Source: Oceanobacillus sp. CFH 90083
GTDB lineage: Bacteria; Bacillota; Bacilli; Bacillales; Amphibacillaceae
Length of the DNA stretch: 64,000 bases
Direction: 5' to 3'
Assembly: GCF_009389585.1 (NCBI RefSeq)
Contig: NZ_VIYG01000005.1
Coordinates: 124,001-188,000, forward strand
Shown: in pieces, positions 18,537 to 27,892 of the stretch
How the letters are laid out: every line of letters begins with the position of its first letter
Position numbering within the stretch: the first letter of the stretch is position 1
Notes under the pieces: generated by a model
The model's database searches: none
What the model was told of the DNA's origin: nothing
The model's input: the letters and a program-made list of their open reading frames with translations, nothing else
Translations under genes and position numbers: made by a program

Positions 18537-20831
18537 TTATGGTAAAAAAGTTGAAAAGGTTCCTCCTTCGTCTGTGTAGAAAAATTGAATCGCACCATGT
18601 TCATCCGTTCGATACACTTGAACTTGATTATCTTCCAGTACCTCCAGCACCTCCCCGCTGGGATGATTATAACGATTATTTCTCCCCGCTGAAATGAGAG
18701 CAGCCCGCGGCTGGATAGCCTCTATAAATACTTCTCCTGTTGACGTTTTGCTGCCATGGTGGGCAACCTTTAAAATATCCACCTGTAGTCCTGGATATTC
18801 CCGGATAATTCTTTCCTCAATTTCCTTGCTGATATCACCTGTGAATAGCCATCTCAAACCCAGATTTGTATATAACACAAGCGAATTATCATTTGCATTC
18901 CCTTTATCTATATCAGGTGCTAGTACAGATAAGGAAATGGCATCATTAAAATTCAATAAATCCCCCGCTTCTACCTGTGTTATCTTAACTGATGGCTGAA
19001 TCTCCTGAAACTCTTTTAATAACGCTGTATCAAAATAAAGGCTTACTATTACTTCCTTTACCTTCACCTCTTCCAAAATAAAACGGATACTCCCAAAATG
19101 ATCTACATCATCATGCGAAATAATAATCGCATCCAGCTCATTTATTCCACGCTGATGAAAATAAGCACGGATAATATTTTTATACACTCCCCTTGTCGGC
19201 TCCATATCCTCAAAACGAAAAGCAGCTCCGGCATCAATCATAATAACTGCTTCTCTTTTTGCAGCTTCCACTAAAATCGCATCTCCCTGCCCCATATCAA
19301 ACATCGTCACTATACCTTCACCCTGAAAATAAGGCTTGCCGGCAGTCATCAAAATAGGAAATATAAAAAGAATTCCCATTAACCATGCTAATTTTTCCTG
19401 TTTCTGCTCTACATATTTCATAAACAGAAAAAAACAAGCAAAATAAATGATGACACTGAAGAGAGAAAATTTGTCTAAATAAATAGGTGGAAATAACTTC
19501 TCATCCACTAATTCAATAAACAGCAGCATCCCCTTATGCATAAAAACAAACACCTTATCGAGAAGCAGCAGAATATTGTCTGGCAGAAAATGAAGAACTG
19601 TAAAAACGTACATAAGTGGAATGACAAATAAGGTAAAATAAGGAATAACCACTAGGTTCATCAGAATGGATAGTGGATGGAAAATGTTAAAATAATAAAT
19701 TTGCAGCGGAAGAATTGCCATTTGCGCAACAAAGCTTACCTGAAAAACCTTCCACAATGGTGAATTTGATTTACTAATCCATTCTTGAGACAGAAGTATG
19801 GCAAAGGTTACTGCAAAAGAGAACTGAAAGCCAACATGATAAATAATATAAGGGTCCCAAAGAATAAAACACATAAATACAATGCATAGTAAATCAGAAT
19901 AAGGAAGTTTCCAGCGATACTTTTGCAGCACAAGGACTATTACCATCATGGAAGCAGCACGGAGGACAGGAGGATTAGCACCGGCCAATACAGAATAAAC
20001 CGGAAGAAAAATCATTAAAAATAGCTGTGTTTTCTCTTTTGTGATAATATTTCCTTTTACTAAAATCAAATACAAAAAAGCAATGACAAGTGTCACATGC
20101 GTGCCTGATATAGCAATGATATGGGATAATCCAAATCGCTGAAATAATTCGGTTACAGACTCTTCCATTGCAGAAGTATCTCCAAAAACAATTGCGTTAA
20201 TCCATGGAGCTGTATCCTCACTCCATGCGGCTTCCATCCGGTGCAGCAAATCTGTTCTCAGCTTGTACAATAATGGAAGGATACCCTTTTCAGAAGAGGT
20301 GCATTGTATATGGTTAAAATCTTTTAAAACAATCTGGTGGGTAATTTGTTTTTGCAGTAAAAATTGACGGAAATCGAATTGTGCGGGGTTCGTACTGGAA
20401 GGCGGTATCTCGATGCTTTGATACATCATACATTGGGAGCCGTGAAACAGGGAATGCTCTAGTGGAAGCACACGAAAATTCTCATCTTTTTCAGGAAAAT
20501 ACGTAACTAGAAGCTTGACGGAGCTGTGTGAAGGGTTAATGGTAAATTGTATTTGTTTGGAGCTGAGCTTTACTTCTCCTTCAATTTTCCCAGTAAGCTC
20601 TGCTTCTATCGAACTTTCTTCAAATACTGTCGATGGTACTACCGGAATAATATACAAAAATATCAGAAAGCTAAACAACGTAATCAGCCAGACAGTTGCG
20701 TTCATTTTTTTCAGAAGCTTAAGCCATATGAGCCATATTGCAAAAAGAAGGAGCAGCCATTTTACAGCCAGCAAATGATATAAAATGGCTAAAACAGCTG
20801 CTATTGCAGGAAAATGCCAATATCCCCTCAA
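18537..20831 (-). CDS. comEC: DNA internalization channel protein ComEC/Rec2
   Basis: Polytopic membrane protein that carries single-stranded DNA across the membrane during transformation; 764 residues, full length. An N-terminal soluble domain lies between membrane segments, then the Competence domain (about 215-480), then a C-terminal metallo-beta-lactamase-like domain with GQGDAILVEA, SHDDVDHFGS and AHHGSKTSTG. The metal ligands appear intact. The start is TTG, and its first bases overlap the comEB stop codon (TTGA). It is last in the comEA-comEB-comEC operon. Confidence 0.96.
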   Translation of the reverse strand: MRGYWHFPAIAAVLAILYHLLAVKWLLLLFAIWLIWLKLLKKMNATVWLITLFSFLIFLYIIPVVPSTVFEESSIEAELTGKIEGEVKLSSKQIQFTINPSHSSVKLLVTYFPEKDENFRVLPLEHSLFHGSQCMMYQSIEIPPSSTNPAQFDFRQFLLQKQITHQIVLKDFNHIQCTSSEKGILPLLYKLRTDLLHRMEAAWSEDTAPWINAIVFGDTSAMEESVTELFQRFGLSHIIAISGTHVTLVIAFLYLILVKGNIITKEKTQLFLMIFLPVYSVLAGANPPVLRAASMMVIVLVLQKYRWKLPYSDLLCIVFMCFILWDPYIIYHVGFQFSFAVTFAILLSQEWISKSNSPLWKVFQVSFVAQMAILPLQIYYFNIFHPLSILMNLVVIPYFTLFVIPLMYVFTVLHFLPDNILLLLDKVFVFMHKGMLLFIELVDEKLFPPIYLDKFSLFSVIIYFACFFLFMKYVEQKQEKLAWLMGILFIFPILMTAGKPYFQGEGIVTMFDMGQGDAILVEAAKREAVIMIDAGAAFRFEDMEPTRGVYKNIIRAYFHQRGINELDAIIISHDDVDHFGSIRFILEEVKVKEVIVSLYFDTALLKEFQEIQPSVKITQVEAGDLLNFNDAISLSVLAPDIDKGNANDNSLVLYTNLGLRWLFTGDISKEIEERIIREYPGLQVDILKVAHHGSKTSTGEVFIEAIQPRAALISAGRNNRYNHPSGEVLEVLEDNQVQVYRTDEHGAIQFFYTDEGGTFSTFLP

Positions 20832-21406
20832 TGTTTGTTCTCTTTACTAAAAAATAGCCGTTCTGCATCGGCTTTTATTGTCTTTCTTTCATCAGAGGAC
20901 AGATTGGATGCCTCCAGCTTCTCCATCAGCTCATGTACAAAAGCATTCTTTTCCCCAAACTTTGTATCAACCACTGCATCTACCAATGGTACTTTTTGCG
21001 CTCTTACACCAGCTTCTTCAAATAACTGGACGGCATAAGGATGATTCCTGTAATCTTCTGCATAGAATAGGTTTTTAATGCCGCTTTGTATGAGCTGTTT
21101 AGTACATTGCAGGCAAGGAAAATGTGTTACATAAACATCTGCACCATCTGTCGGTACACCAAATTTTGCACATTGAAGCAGCGCATTTGCTTCTGCATGT
21201 ACGGTTCGCACACAATGCCCATCAATGACGTAGCAGCCCTCATCGATACAATGAACATCGCCGGAAACACTTCCATTATAACCGCCGGCAATAATACGTT
21301 TATCCCGGACAATAGTAGCGCCCACCATTAAGCGGGTACATGTACTTCGTAACGCCAACAGATGACTTTGCGCCATAAAATATTGATCCCAAGCAATTCT
21401 CTCCAT
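20828..21406 (-). CDS. comEB: ComE operon protein 2, dCMP deaminase family
   Basis: Zinc-dependent deoxycytidylate deaminase-like protein, 192 residues. Zinc ligands and the catalytic Glu are visible: His70-Ala-Glu72 (VHAEANALL) and the PCLQC motif with Cys98 and Cys101. In B. subtilis comEB is not needed for transformation although it lies in the com operon. It overlaps comEC by four bases and follows comEA by 24. Confidence 0.95.
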   Translation of the reverse strand: MERIAWDQYFMAQSHLLALRSTCTRLMVGATIVRDKRIIAGGYNGSVSGDVHCIDEGCYVIDGHCVRTVHAEANALLQCAKFGVPTDGADVYVTHFPCLQCTKQLIQSGIKNLFYAEDYRNHPYAVQLFEEAGVRAQKVPLVDAVVDTKFGEKNAFVHELMEKLEASNLSSDERKTIKADAERLFFSKENKH

Positions 21407-21430
21407 GATGATTACCTCTTTCTCTTTTTA

Positions 21431-22042
21431 TTAAGGAACTTGGATATGCTCTACAAGCGTCTCCAGTGTCTTTTCTCCAATACCGGAAATCTCTAATAAA
21501 TCCTCTGCCTTTTGAAACAAACCATGATTATCACGATGGGTAATAATTGCCTCTGCTTTAGCAGGCCCGATGCCCGGAAGCTGAGTCAGCTCTTCCATGG
21601 AAGCTGTATTTATTTTTATTTTACCGTCACCCGCTTGTTCCCCTGCCGGACTGCTTCCAGCAGCTCCTTCAGCTTGGCCAACAGCCGGTATCAAAATAAC
21701 CATCTCATCCTGAACAATTTGTGCCAAGTTCACTTGCAAAATATCCGCATTGTCTGTGAAACCATCAGCACGCTCAATAACATCCCGGATGCGGTCACCC
21801 TCCTCCATTTCATATACTCCCGGGCGCACCACCTCTCCCTTTAAGTCAACCATTGCAGTTTGATTTTGTTTTTCCAAAGCTTCTTCTACAAGCGGCGGGT
21901 CATTTATCGGTTCGTCCAAATCAGAAGAAATTAATGAGGCAGACAGCGGACTGGAGGTTTCTTGCTTATTTACAAAGATAAATAATACAATGACAGCTGC
22001 AATAATGATAAAAATAGGAATATTCTTCTTTAACCAATACAA
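21431..22042 (-). CDS. comEA: Competence DNA receptor ComEA
   Basis: Membrane-anchored double-stranded DNA receptor, 203 residues: N-terminal membrane segment (about 7-25), SLBB-like domain (VDLKGEVVRPGVYEMEEGDR), a Gly/Ala-rich linker, and a C-terminal double helix-hairpin-helix DNA-binding domain (TQLPGIGPAKAEAI and ISGIGEKTLETL). The start is TTG with AGGAGG eight bases before it. First gene of the com operon. The comER gene found next to it in B. subtilis is absent here. Confidence 0.95.
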   Translation of the reverse strand: MYWLKKNIPIFIIIAAVIVLFIFVNKQETSSPLSASLISSDLDEPINDPPLVEEALEKQNQTAMVDLKGEVVRPGVYEMEEGDRIRDVIERADGFTDNADILQVNLAQIVQDEMVILIPAVGQAEGAAGSSPAGEQAGDGKIKINTASMEELTQLPGIGPAKAEAIITHRDNHGLFQKAEDLLEISGIGEKTLETLVEHIQVP

Positions 22043-22147
22043 GGTTATTACCTCCTCTTTGTCAAAATAGTATGTAGTAATAGTATTTCGACAAAGAAAG
22101 GCAATCTCCTTTTCTCAAAAAATCAGACTAAAAATTATTTTCACTGT

Positions 22148-22894
22148 TTATTTTTCAGCCAAAAAGAAAATTCTTTCTGATTGTTCATTCCAATTATTTG
22201 CTTCTAATGAAAAATCAGCATAGATATTGATTTTTTTAAAGCCAATATTTTTTAAAATATTTTTATATACTTCTACGGGAAATGTCCGCTGATGATGTTT
22301 TTCCTGGAATCGAATGAAATGATCTCCTTCTTCCTGATGAAAAAAGGTAAGCTGATGATACATTTCTCCTGTTTCATCTCCTGGTACACATTCCCAAATA
22401 TAAGCGGCTTCATCTGTTGTATCAGCAAACGTCTCACCGATATAAATATCTTCTACCGTATACATGGAATGAATATCAAAGAAAAATATCCCATCTGCTT
22501 CCAGCAGCTGATAAGCATTGGTAAAGGCTTGCTCCACTTCCTGAATGTCTGTTACATAATTGATTACATCACAGCAGCTGATTGCCATATCATATTGCAG
22601 CTCCACATCATTCAGCTTTGTAATATCCGCTTCTAACCAGCTGATGGTATCAGCAGGTTCTAGCCCCTTTTGCGCCTGACGCAGCATATCACCGGACTGA
22701 TCTACTCCTGTCATTGTATACCCCAAAGCTGCCAGTTTTCTCGTGATAACTCCTGTACCACAGCCTAAATCAATAATCGATTGAACTGGATTTTCTGCCT
22801 GGGCTATCATTTGCTGAATAAGAACCACCCAATCATCATAGGGGACATTATTCATCAGCTCATCATAGACCTCAGCCATTTTACGATATGCCAT
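22148..22894 (-). CDS. yqeM: Class I SAM-dependent methyltransferase YqeM
   Basis: 248-residue Rossmann methyltransferase with the SAM motif IIDLGCGTGVITRKLA and the acidic motif TGVDQSGDML. The substrate is unknown. It is the last gene of the yqeG-to-yqeM cluster, four bases after rsfS, as in B. subtilis; the com operon begins 105 bases later. Confidence 0.9.
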   Translation of the reverse strand: MAYRKMAEVYDELMNNVPYDDWVVLIQQMIAQAENPVQSIIDLGCGTGVITRKLAALGYTMTGVDQSGDMLRQAQKGLEPADTISWLEADITKLNDVELQYDMAISCCDVINYVTDIQEVEQAFTNAYQLLEADGIFFFDIHSMYTVEDIYIGETFADTTDEAAYIWECVPGDETGEMYHQLTFFHQEEGDHFIRFQEKHHQRTFPVEVYKNILKNIGFKKINIYADFSLEANNWNEQSERIFFLAEK

Positions 22895-22898
22895 TCCT

Positions 22899-23255
22899 TT
22901 ACCCTTCTTGCTTAATATTCAGTGCAACACGATCCGCATCGCCCCATAATTTTTCTAAATTATAATAGTATCTCTCATCCTTATGAAAAACATGACAAAC
23001 TATATCTCCAACATCGACAAGCACCCAGCGCGCTTCTTCAAAGCCTTCCATTCTTTTGATGTCTTTTCCGTATTCTTCAGCAGCTTCTTTAATTGCACGT
23101 GCAATTGCTTGTACCTGCCGCTCGTTACTTCCATGGCAAATCACGAAATAATCAGCGACTAAAGATACTTCCTTCATATCTAAAGCAACAATATTTTCCG
23201 CTCTTTTATCGTCACAGGCTTCTGCAACTACTTGAATTAATTCTTTGTTATTCAT
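22899..23255 (-). CDS. rsfS: Ribosomal silencing factor RsfS
   Basis: 118-residue Iojap/RsfS protein that binds ribosomal protein L14 and blocks subunit joining during starvation. Typical motifs are ALDMKEVSLVADYFVICHG, GFEEARWVLVDVGD and VCHVFHKDERYYYNLEKLWGDA. Its ATG overlaps the yqeK stop codon by four bases, indicating translational coupling. Confidence 0.96.
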   Translation of the reverse strand: MNNKELIQVVAEACDDKRAENIVALDMKEVSLVADYFVICHGSNERQVQAIARAIKEAAEEYGKDIKRMEGFEEARWVLVDVGDIVCHVFHKDERYYYNLEKLWGDADRVALNIKQEG

Positions 23256-23833
23256 TTATCTATTCCTCCAAAAACTTCTTGATTTAAATCATTGTAAGCA
23301 TGAAAGCTATCAGGATATACTGTACGATTCTTTTCCATTAAAAAACGAACCGTGTTCCTTGCCGCCTGGTAGCATGCTTTTGTTAAATCTGTCTTCGCCG
23401 TATCCCTCACTTCATCTACGCCTGGAAAGCTTCTGCCCGGCTCTATATAGTCGGCAAGGAAAATAATTTTATCCAGCTTTGTCATTTTTGCTCTTCCTGT
23501 TGTATGAAAGAAAATAGCATCCTTTATTTCCTGATTCGCAATACCATACTTTTCTTCTATCCGAATGGATGCAACCGGCCCATGCCATAATTCATGATGG
23601 AAAGAAAGCAGTAAATCTGGCAGCTTGCTGTTTGTTTCAATTGTTTTTTGCATTTCTTCTAAAGGATCATACTTACAGTAGTCATGAAATAAAGCAGCAA
23701 TTTTTGTATTTTCCACGGATTCATGAAAGGCTTCAGCCAGCTCTAGTGCTGTATCTGTTACTCTTAGTGTATGCTCATACCTTCCTTCTGTCAGCCTTTC
23801 CTGTAAATCAACCTTAAGGTTCTCTATATCCAT
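23252..23833 (-). CDS. yqeK: HD-domain bis(5'-nucleosyl)-tetraphosphatase YqeK
   Basis: 193-residue HD hydrolase; family members cleave Ap4A symmetrically to ADP. Metal-binding residues are visible at His21 (HTLRVT), His50-Asp51 (LFHDYCKYD), and in HGPVAS, FHTTGRAKM and LADYIEPGR. It overlaps nadD by 20 bases and rsfS by four, inside a tightly packed operon. Confidence 0.93.
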   Translation of the reverse strand: MDIENLKVDLQERLTEGRYEHTLRVTDTALELAEAFHESVENTKIAALFHDYCKYDPLEEMQKTIETNSKLPDLLLSFHHELWHGPVASIRIEEKYGIANQEIKDAIFFHTTGRAKMTKLDKIIFLADYIEPGRSFPGVDEVRDTAKTDLTKACYQAARNTVRFLMEKNRTVYPDSFHAYNDLNQEVFGGIDK

Positions 23834-24389
23834 AAATCTGATTCTCCTTAATATAGTTCATCACAGCATCAGGAAGCAAATAGCGTACCGTCTCGCCATC
23901 TTCTAACCGGTTTCTTATAAAGGTAGAGGAAACATCTAACGGATGTATCTCGAGACGATCAACAGGATACGGTGTATCTAATGTATATCCCGGTCTGGAT
24001 ACACCTATAAAATGAATCATATTTACTAAATCATCCACCCGGTTCCACTTAGGCAAATACGCTACCATATCACCGCCGATAATAAAGTGTAATACAGCTT
24101 CCGGATATTTGACAGTCAGCTCTTTTACCGTATCATATGTGTACGACGTCCCCTCTCTTTCCAGCTCTAAAGCATTCACATGAAAATAAGGGTTGCCCTT
24201 TACTGCCAACTGCAGCATTTTTAAACGGTGAGATGCATCCAGAATAACTGTTTCTTTATGCGGCGGTGTCCATGTCGGAATGAACCAAATCTCATCTAAT
24301 TGCCTTCTGATCCTTACTTCTTCGGCAATCCATAAATGTCCTATATGCGGCGGATTAAATGTACCACCTAAAATGCCAATCTTTTTCAA
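23814..24389 (-). CDS. nadD: Nicotinate-nucleotide adenylyltransferase
   Basis: Makes deamido-NAD from nicotinate mononucleotide and ATP in NAD synthesis; 191 residues. The nucleotidyltransferase signature GGTFNPPHIGH (8-18) and the C-terminal SSTFIRNR are intact. It overlaps yqeK by 20 bases. A 216-base spacer holding hairpin repeats separates it from the upstream yhbY-like gene. Confidence 0.96.
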   Translation of the reverse strand: MKKIGILGGTFNPPHIGHLWIAEEVRIRRQLDEIWFIPTWTPPHKETVILDASHRLKMLQLAVKGNPYFHVNALELEREGTSYTYDTVKELTVKYPEAVLHFIIGGDMVAYLPKWNRVDDLVNMIHFIGVSRPGYTLDTPYPVDRLEIHPLDVSSTFIRNRLEDGETVRYLLPDAVMNYIKENQIYGYREP

Positions 24390-24487
24390 AGTCTCACCTT
24401 CTGAAGTTTATAAATACGTGTCCACAAAGTTATCAAATTAGAAGCAGCCGGCTAAAAGGCCAACGTTCTGAATCCGGGACTGGGACT

Positions 24488-24537
24488 GGGGCTGCGATTA
24501 CTCGCCCCACCGAAGAGCTTTTGCGATTACTCTTCTC
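24488..24537 (+). repeat. Two copies of the GATTACTC-core hairpin module
   Basis: Copy one: GGGGC, core TGCGATTACTC (24493-24503), GCCCC, a perfect 5-bp stem. Copy two: core TGCGATTACTC at 24522-24532, with GAAGAG and TCTTC partly complementary around it. A weaker third match lies near 24548-24572. The module recurs at 54459-54513, 46038-46057 and about 35311-35331. It lies in the only large gap of the yqeG-to-yqeM operon, between the yhbY-like gene and nadD. Confidence 0.75.
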
Positions 24538-24605
24538 ATCGAAAATACTTTGGACTATGAGTTATACTCACCTTGCCAATACGTTGGTGATTTATTATGC
24601 AACTT

Positions 24606-24899
24606 CTATTTCGGTAATTTAATTTCTTTATGATCTGCCGATTCTTTATACAAAACAATCGTACTGCCAATAACCTGCACCACTTCTGCTTCTGTTCCAG
24701 AGGAAATCTGTTCAGCAACCACATGCTTATCCTCTGCACAGTTCTGAAGGATACTGACCTTGATCAATTCTCTTTTTTCTAAAGCTTCTCCAATTTGAGT
24801 TACCATATTATCATTGACACCATCCTTGCCAACCTGAAAAATTGGCTTAATGTGGTGGGATTCACTGCGTAAAAATTGTTTTTGTTTATTTGTTAACAT
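24606..24899 (-). CDS. yhbY: Ribosome assembly RNA-binding protein, CRS1-YhbY family
   Basis: 97-residue CRM-domain RNA-binding protein (B. subtilis YqeI). The family start LTNKQKQFLRSESH and the GKDGVNDNM loop (the GxxG-like RNA-binding turn) are visible. It binds pre-50S ribosomal particles in related bacteria. It is one base downstream of aroE with AGGAGG upstream. Confidence 0.93.
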   Translation of the reverse strand: MLTNKQKQFLRSESHHIKPIFQVGKDGVNDNMVTQIGEALEKRELIKVSILQNCAEDKHVVAEQISSGTEAEVVQVIGSTIVLYKESADHKEIKLPK

Positions 24900-24900
24900 C

Positions 24901-25731
24901 CTATTTACCTCCTGTTAATCTGGCTATCATCGCTTCACTCATGCCAGTTACATCTACTCGCTTATCTGTCCAGATTTCAAATGCTTCCCGCGCCTGATAT
25001 AACAGCATCGTATGGCCATAATGAAGACGTCCGCCTTTTTCCTCAGCCTGCTTTAACAATTGTGTCATAAGCGGCTGGTAAACAATATCACTAACGATGG
25101 TTCCTTCTCGTAAATCTGACAGATCGATAATTTGCTTCTGCTCATTCATTCCTACAGAGCTGGTTTGAATAATCACATCATAAGCTGCAATATTTTTCTC
25201 AGCTTCGGCCAAAGTAATAACAGAAGCATTCGTCCCTTTTATAATATCTTCGCCTTTGGATTTTGTCCGATTGGCAAGCGTCAGTTTTTTATAGCCTGTC
25301 TGGACCAGACCATGGAAAATGCCTCGTGCGGCTCCGCCAGCACCGAGTATTAAAATAGAAACATCCATATTGCTGCTCAAATCAGGAAACTTATCTCGTA
25401 ATGCCTGAACATAGCCAATACCGTCCGTATTATATCCGACCCACTCTTTTCCTTCCAAAGAAACGGTATTCACTGCACCCATACGCTCGGCAGTAATGTC
25501 CAATCTGTCTAAATATGGAATAATGGTTTGTTTATAAGGAACGGTCACATTAAATCCGTTAACTTCGGCTTCTCTCAGCTTTTTAATTTCTTCCGCAAAA
25601 AGTTCTTCATTTGGTATTTCATGCAATGTATAAGAGCCTTCAATGCCAGCTCTCTCCAAAAATGTACTTTGAATCCAGGGTGATAAGGAATGTTTAATGG
25701 GATACCCGATTAACTTTAAATTTAAACGCAA
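24901..25731 (-). CDS. aroE: Shikimate dehydrogenase (NADP+)
   Basis: Reduces 3-dehydroshikimate to shikimate in aromatic amino-acid synthesis; 276 residues. The substrate-binding N-terminus (GYPIKHSLSPWIQ), the catalytic Lys in NGFNVTVPYKQ and the nucleotide loop ILGAGGAARG are intact. The start is TTG with AGGAGG nine bases upstream. It is embedded in the yqeG-yqeH-aroE ribosome-assembly operon as in B. subtilis. Confidence 0.96.
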   Translation of the reverse strand: MRLNLKLIGYPIKHSLSPWIQSTFLERAGIEGSYTLHEIPNEELFAEEIKKLREAEVNGFNVTVPYKQTIIPYLDRLDITAERMGAVNTVSLEGKEWVGYNTDGIGYVQALRDKFPDLSSNMDVSILILGAGGAARGIFHGLVQTGYKKLTLANRTKSKGEDIIKGTNASVITLAEAEKNIAAYDVIIQTSSVGMNEQKQIIDLSDLREGTIVSDIVYQPLMTQLLKQAEEKGGRLHYGHTMLLYQAREAFEIWTDKRVDVTGMSEAMIARLTGGK

Positions 25732-25770
25732 CGGAATGCCTCCTATTTCTCGAATAATTTTATCTAATTA

Positions 25771-26880
25771 CTACTGACCTGAGAGAAAGGATTTTCGTGT
25801 TGTTACAGAAACACCTTTCGGGCTGTGTGCAGTCACAGTTGCTCCTTCACCTTGAATACTAATCCAGCCTAACCCCGGAAAGACAATATCCACTTTACCT
25901 TTCTCTACTTTAAAGCTGTGTGCTGCAAGCTGCGGAAAATTGTCCAGGTTCTCCGCATATGGCGGTGATAAAAGCTCTCCAGCATGTTTCCTGTACAGCT
26001 CATCCGCATTCTCAAGCTTTGTCCGGTGAATCGTTAAGTCATTAGAGAAGTAACATATAAATGATTGTCTCTTCCCTTTTATAAAGTCCAGTCTTACTAA
26101 TCCGCCGATATATAATGTCTGCTGCTCATTTAATTGATACACCCTTGCTTTAATTTCTTTCTTCGGGGTAATCATTTTTAATTCTTTTTCTGAAACATAA
26201 TGAGCCATCTGCTGTTTATTCACAATTCCTGGTGTATCCACCAAGAAGGTATCTTCATCCAATGGTATTTCAATAAAACCTAATGTTGTTCCTGGAAAGT
26301 AAGAAGTCGTTATAGCATTCTCTTCTCCTGTCGACTCTTTGATCAGACGATTAATAAAAGTTGATTTTCCAACATTGGTTACACCAACAATAAATACATC
26401 CTTATTCGCCCGCTGCACGTCTATTTTTTGCTTTAGCTCATCGATTCCCTTTCCTTTTACAGAAGAAATTAAAACAACATCCTGTATTTTAATTCCCAGT
26501 TGACTCGCTTCATGACGCAGCCACTGCTTTAATTTATTTTCATTCGTTGACTTAGGCAATAAATCAAGCTTATTTCCTACTAAAATAATTGGATTATCAC
26601 CTGTAATTCTCGGTAAATTATTTAATAAGGTTCCATCCACATCAAAAATATCAATAATGTGGACAATTAATCCATTTCTATCGCGGATGGAACTGACCAT
26701 TTTCAAAAAATCAGCATCCGTTATCGATACATCCTGTATTTCATTATAATGCTTTAGACGAAAGCACCTTTTACATAAAATAACATCCTTCTCTAATGCA
26801 CTGACAGGTGCATACCCTGGTTCGTTTGGATGCTCTGTCTGAATTGAACTGCCGCATCCCTGACAAATATGTTGCTCCAA
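25771..26880 (-). CDS. yqeH: Ribosome biogenesis GTPase YqeH
   Basis: Circularly permuted GTPase required for 30S assembly; 369 residues. A zinc finger (Cys6, Cys9, Cys36, Cys39) precedes the GTPase, whose motifs run in permuted order: G4 NKLD (103-106), G5 SSVKGKG, G1 GVTNVGKST (166-174) and G3 DTPG (215-218), then a C-terminal domain. The start is TTG with GGGAGG. It lies two bases after yqeG. Confidence 0.96.
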   Translation of the reverse strand: MEQHICQGCGSSIQTEHPNEPGYAPVSALEKDVILCKRCFRLKHYNEIQDVSITDADFLKMVSSIRDRNGLIVHIIDIFDVDGTLLNNLPRITGDNPIILVGNKLDLLPKSTNENKLKQWLRHEASQLGIKIQDVVLISSVKGKGIDELKQKIDVQRANKDVFIVGVTNVGKSTFINRLIKESTGEENAITTSYFPGTTLGFIEIPLDEDTFLVDTPGIVNKQQMAHYVSEKELKMITPKKEIKARVYQLNEQQTLYIGGLVRLDFIKGKRQSFICYFSNDLTIHRTKLENADELYRKHAGELLSPPYAENLDNFPQLAAHSFKVEKGKVDIVFPGLGWISIQGEGATVTAHSPKGVSVTTRKSFLSGQ

Positions 26881-26882
26881 GC

Positions 26883-27398
26883 TTATTCCTCCCTATTGAT
26901 TCTGTCTTTGCTTGCTTTTCTTTTTAAAATTCTTCGTTCAATAAAACGGTTAATCCTTGTTATTTTCTCATCGGTTTGCACCACAGGAACAACCAAAACC
27001 GTGTAAAAACCGGCTAAATTGCCGCCAAGGACATCTGTCAGCAGCTGATCACCAACAACCAGGATTTCTTCTTTTTTAAGCTTCATCTGCTTAGCTGCCA
27101 GCTTAAAAGCTCTTGTCAATGGCTTTCTGGCGCGAAACACAAATGGCGTTCCGAGCGGTTCTGAAAAAACAGTGACCCTCTCTTGATTATTATTTGATAT
27201 TATCGTTACTTTTATATCATTTTCTTCCATTGTTTGAAGCCATGTAATAATATCCGGTGTTGCATCCTTTACATCCCATGCAACCAGCGTATTATCCAAG
27301 TCTGTTATAATTCCTTTAATTCCTTTTTTCTTTAAGTTTTCCGGCTTCAGGTCAAAAATTTGATCAATCTGCTCGTTTGGCAAAAATATAGAAAACAT
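26883..27398 (-). CDS. yqeG: YqeG family HAD phosphatase
   Basis: 171-residue HAD hydrolase (subfamily IIIA). Catalytic motif I DLDNT is at 33-37, motif II near TIISNN, and motif III/IV GDQLLTDVLG is present. The natural substrate is not established. ATG 27398 is preferred over the GTG two codons earlier because CGAGGTG would overlap the latter. First gene of the yqeG-to-yqeM operon, divergent from sda. Confidence 0.93.
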   Translation of the reverse strand: MFSIFLPNEQIDQIFDLKPENLKKKGIKGIITDLDNTLVAWDVKDATPDIITWLQTMEENDIKVTIISNNNQERVTVFSEPLGTPFVFRARKPLTRAFKLAAKQMKLKKEEILVVGDQLLTDVLGGNLAGFYTVLVVPVVQTDEKITRINRFIERRILKRKASKDRINREE

Positions 27399-27710
27399 AT
27401 ACACACCTCGAAATTTCCAATAAATTGCATATGGTACTTAATTATGTAGTATATTTCACTTATACAGGCACTACTGCTGATTTAAATCTGACAAATACAA
27501 GATAAAGCAACTCTATGCTACATCACATTATACCTAATCCTGCTACAACTGACTAGCATTACGAAAAATTATTATCTCTTCTCTGAGATTCATCAATCGA
27601 CAGCAATTTCTAAATTTTTCTTTTTTAATAAAGTGTGACTATGCAAAAAACTCAATAAAATGCATCTTCGCCCTAAAAATCGTTCGACAAATTCCGATAA
27701 TATCCGATTT

Positions 27711-27809
27711 TGTGGATAACTTTATCAACATTAAAATGTACATATAACAATCACGAACGCAGTTACTCACCTTTTTATACACAGTTTATATACAACTATA
27801 TGTAGATAA
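27711..27809. promoter_or_regulatory. Cluster of DnaA boxes upstream of sda
   Basis: TGTGGATAA (27711-27719) is a perfect box on the minus strand. TTATACACA (27775-27783) fits the relaxed consensus TTATNCACA exactly. TTATCAACA (27722-27730), TTATATACA (27786-27794) and TGTAGATAA (27801-27809) each differ at one or two positions. They end nine bases before the predicted sda -35 box. DnaA control of sda is established in B. subtilis; its presence here is inferred from the sites. Confidence 0.8.
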
Positions 27810-27817
27810 GTTAAAGC

Positions 27818-27846
27818 TTGTTAACACAAGATACACGTGTTAAATT
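27818..27846 (+). promoter_or_regulatory. Predicted sda promoter with internal inverted repeat
   Basis: TTGTTA (27818-27823), a 17-base spacer and TAAATT (27841-27846). TTAACAC (27821-27827) and GTGTTAA (27837-27843) form 7-bp inverted arms spanning the spacer, a possible operator in addition to the DnaA boxes upstream. Confidence 0.55.
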
Positions 27847-27892
27847 ATTATTAACTTAAAAAGATTTGTCTATTAAATGAGGAGGTTGTATT

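Larger units (their letters stand above)
27399..27892. other. Intergenic region between yqeG and sda
   Basis: AT-rich and non-coding. Its right half holds the DnaA-box cluster and the predicted sda promoter listed separately; the left half should contain the yqeG promoter, which I could not place with confidence. Confidence 0.7.

Noticed and set aside
22043-22147. ComK-box-like AAAA/TTTT pattern upstream of comEA
   Set aside because: Only one imperfect half-site pair; the spacer is AT-rich enough for this to occur by chance.
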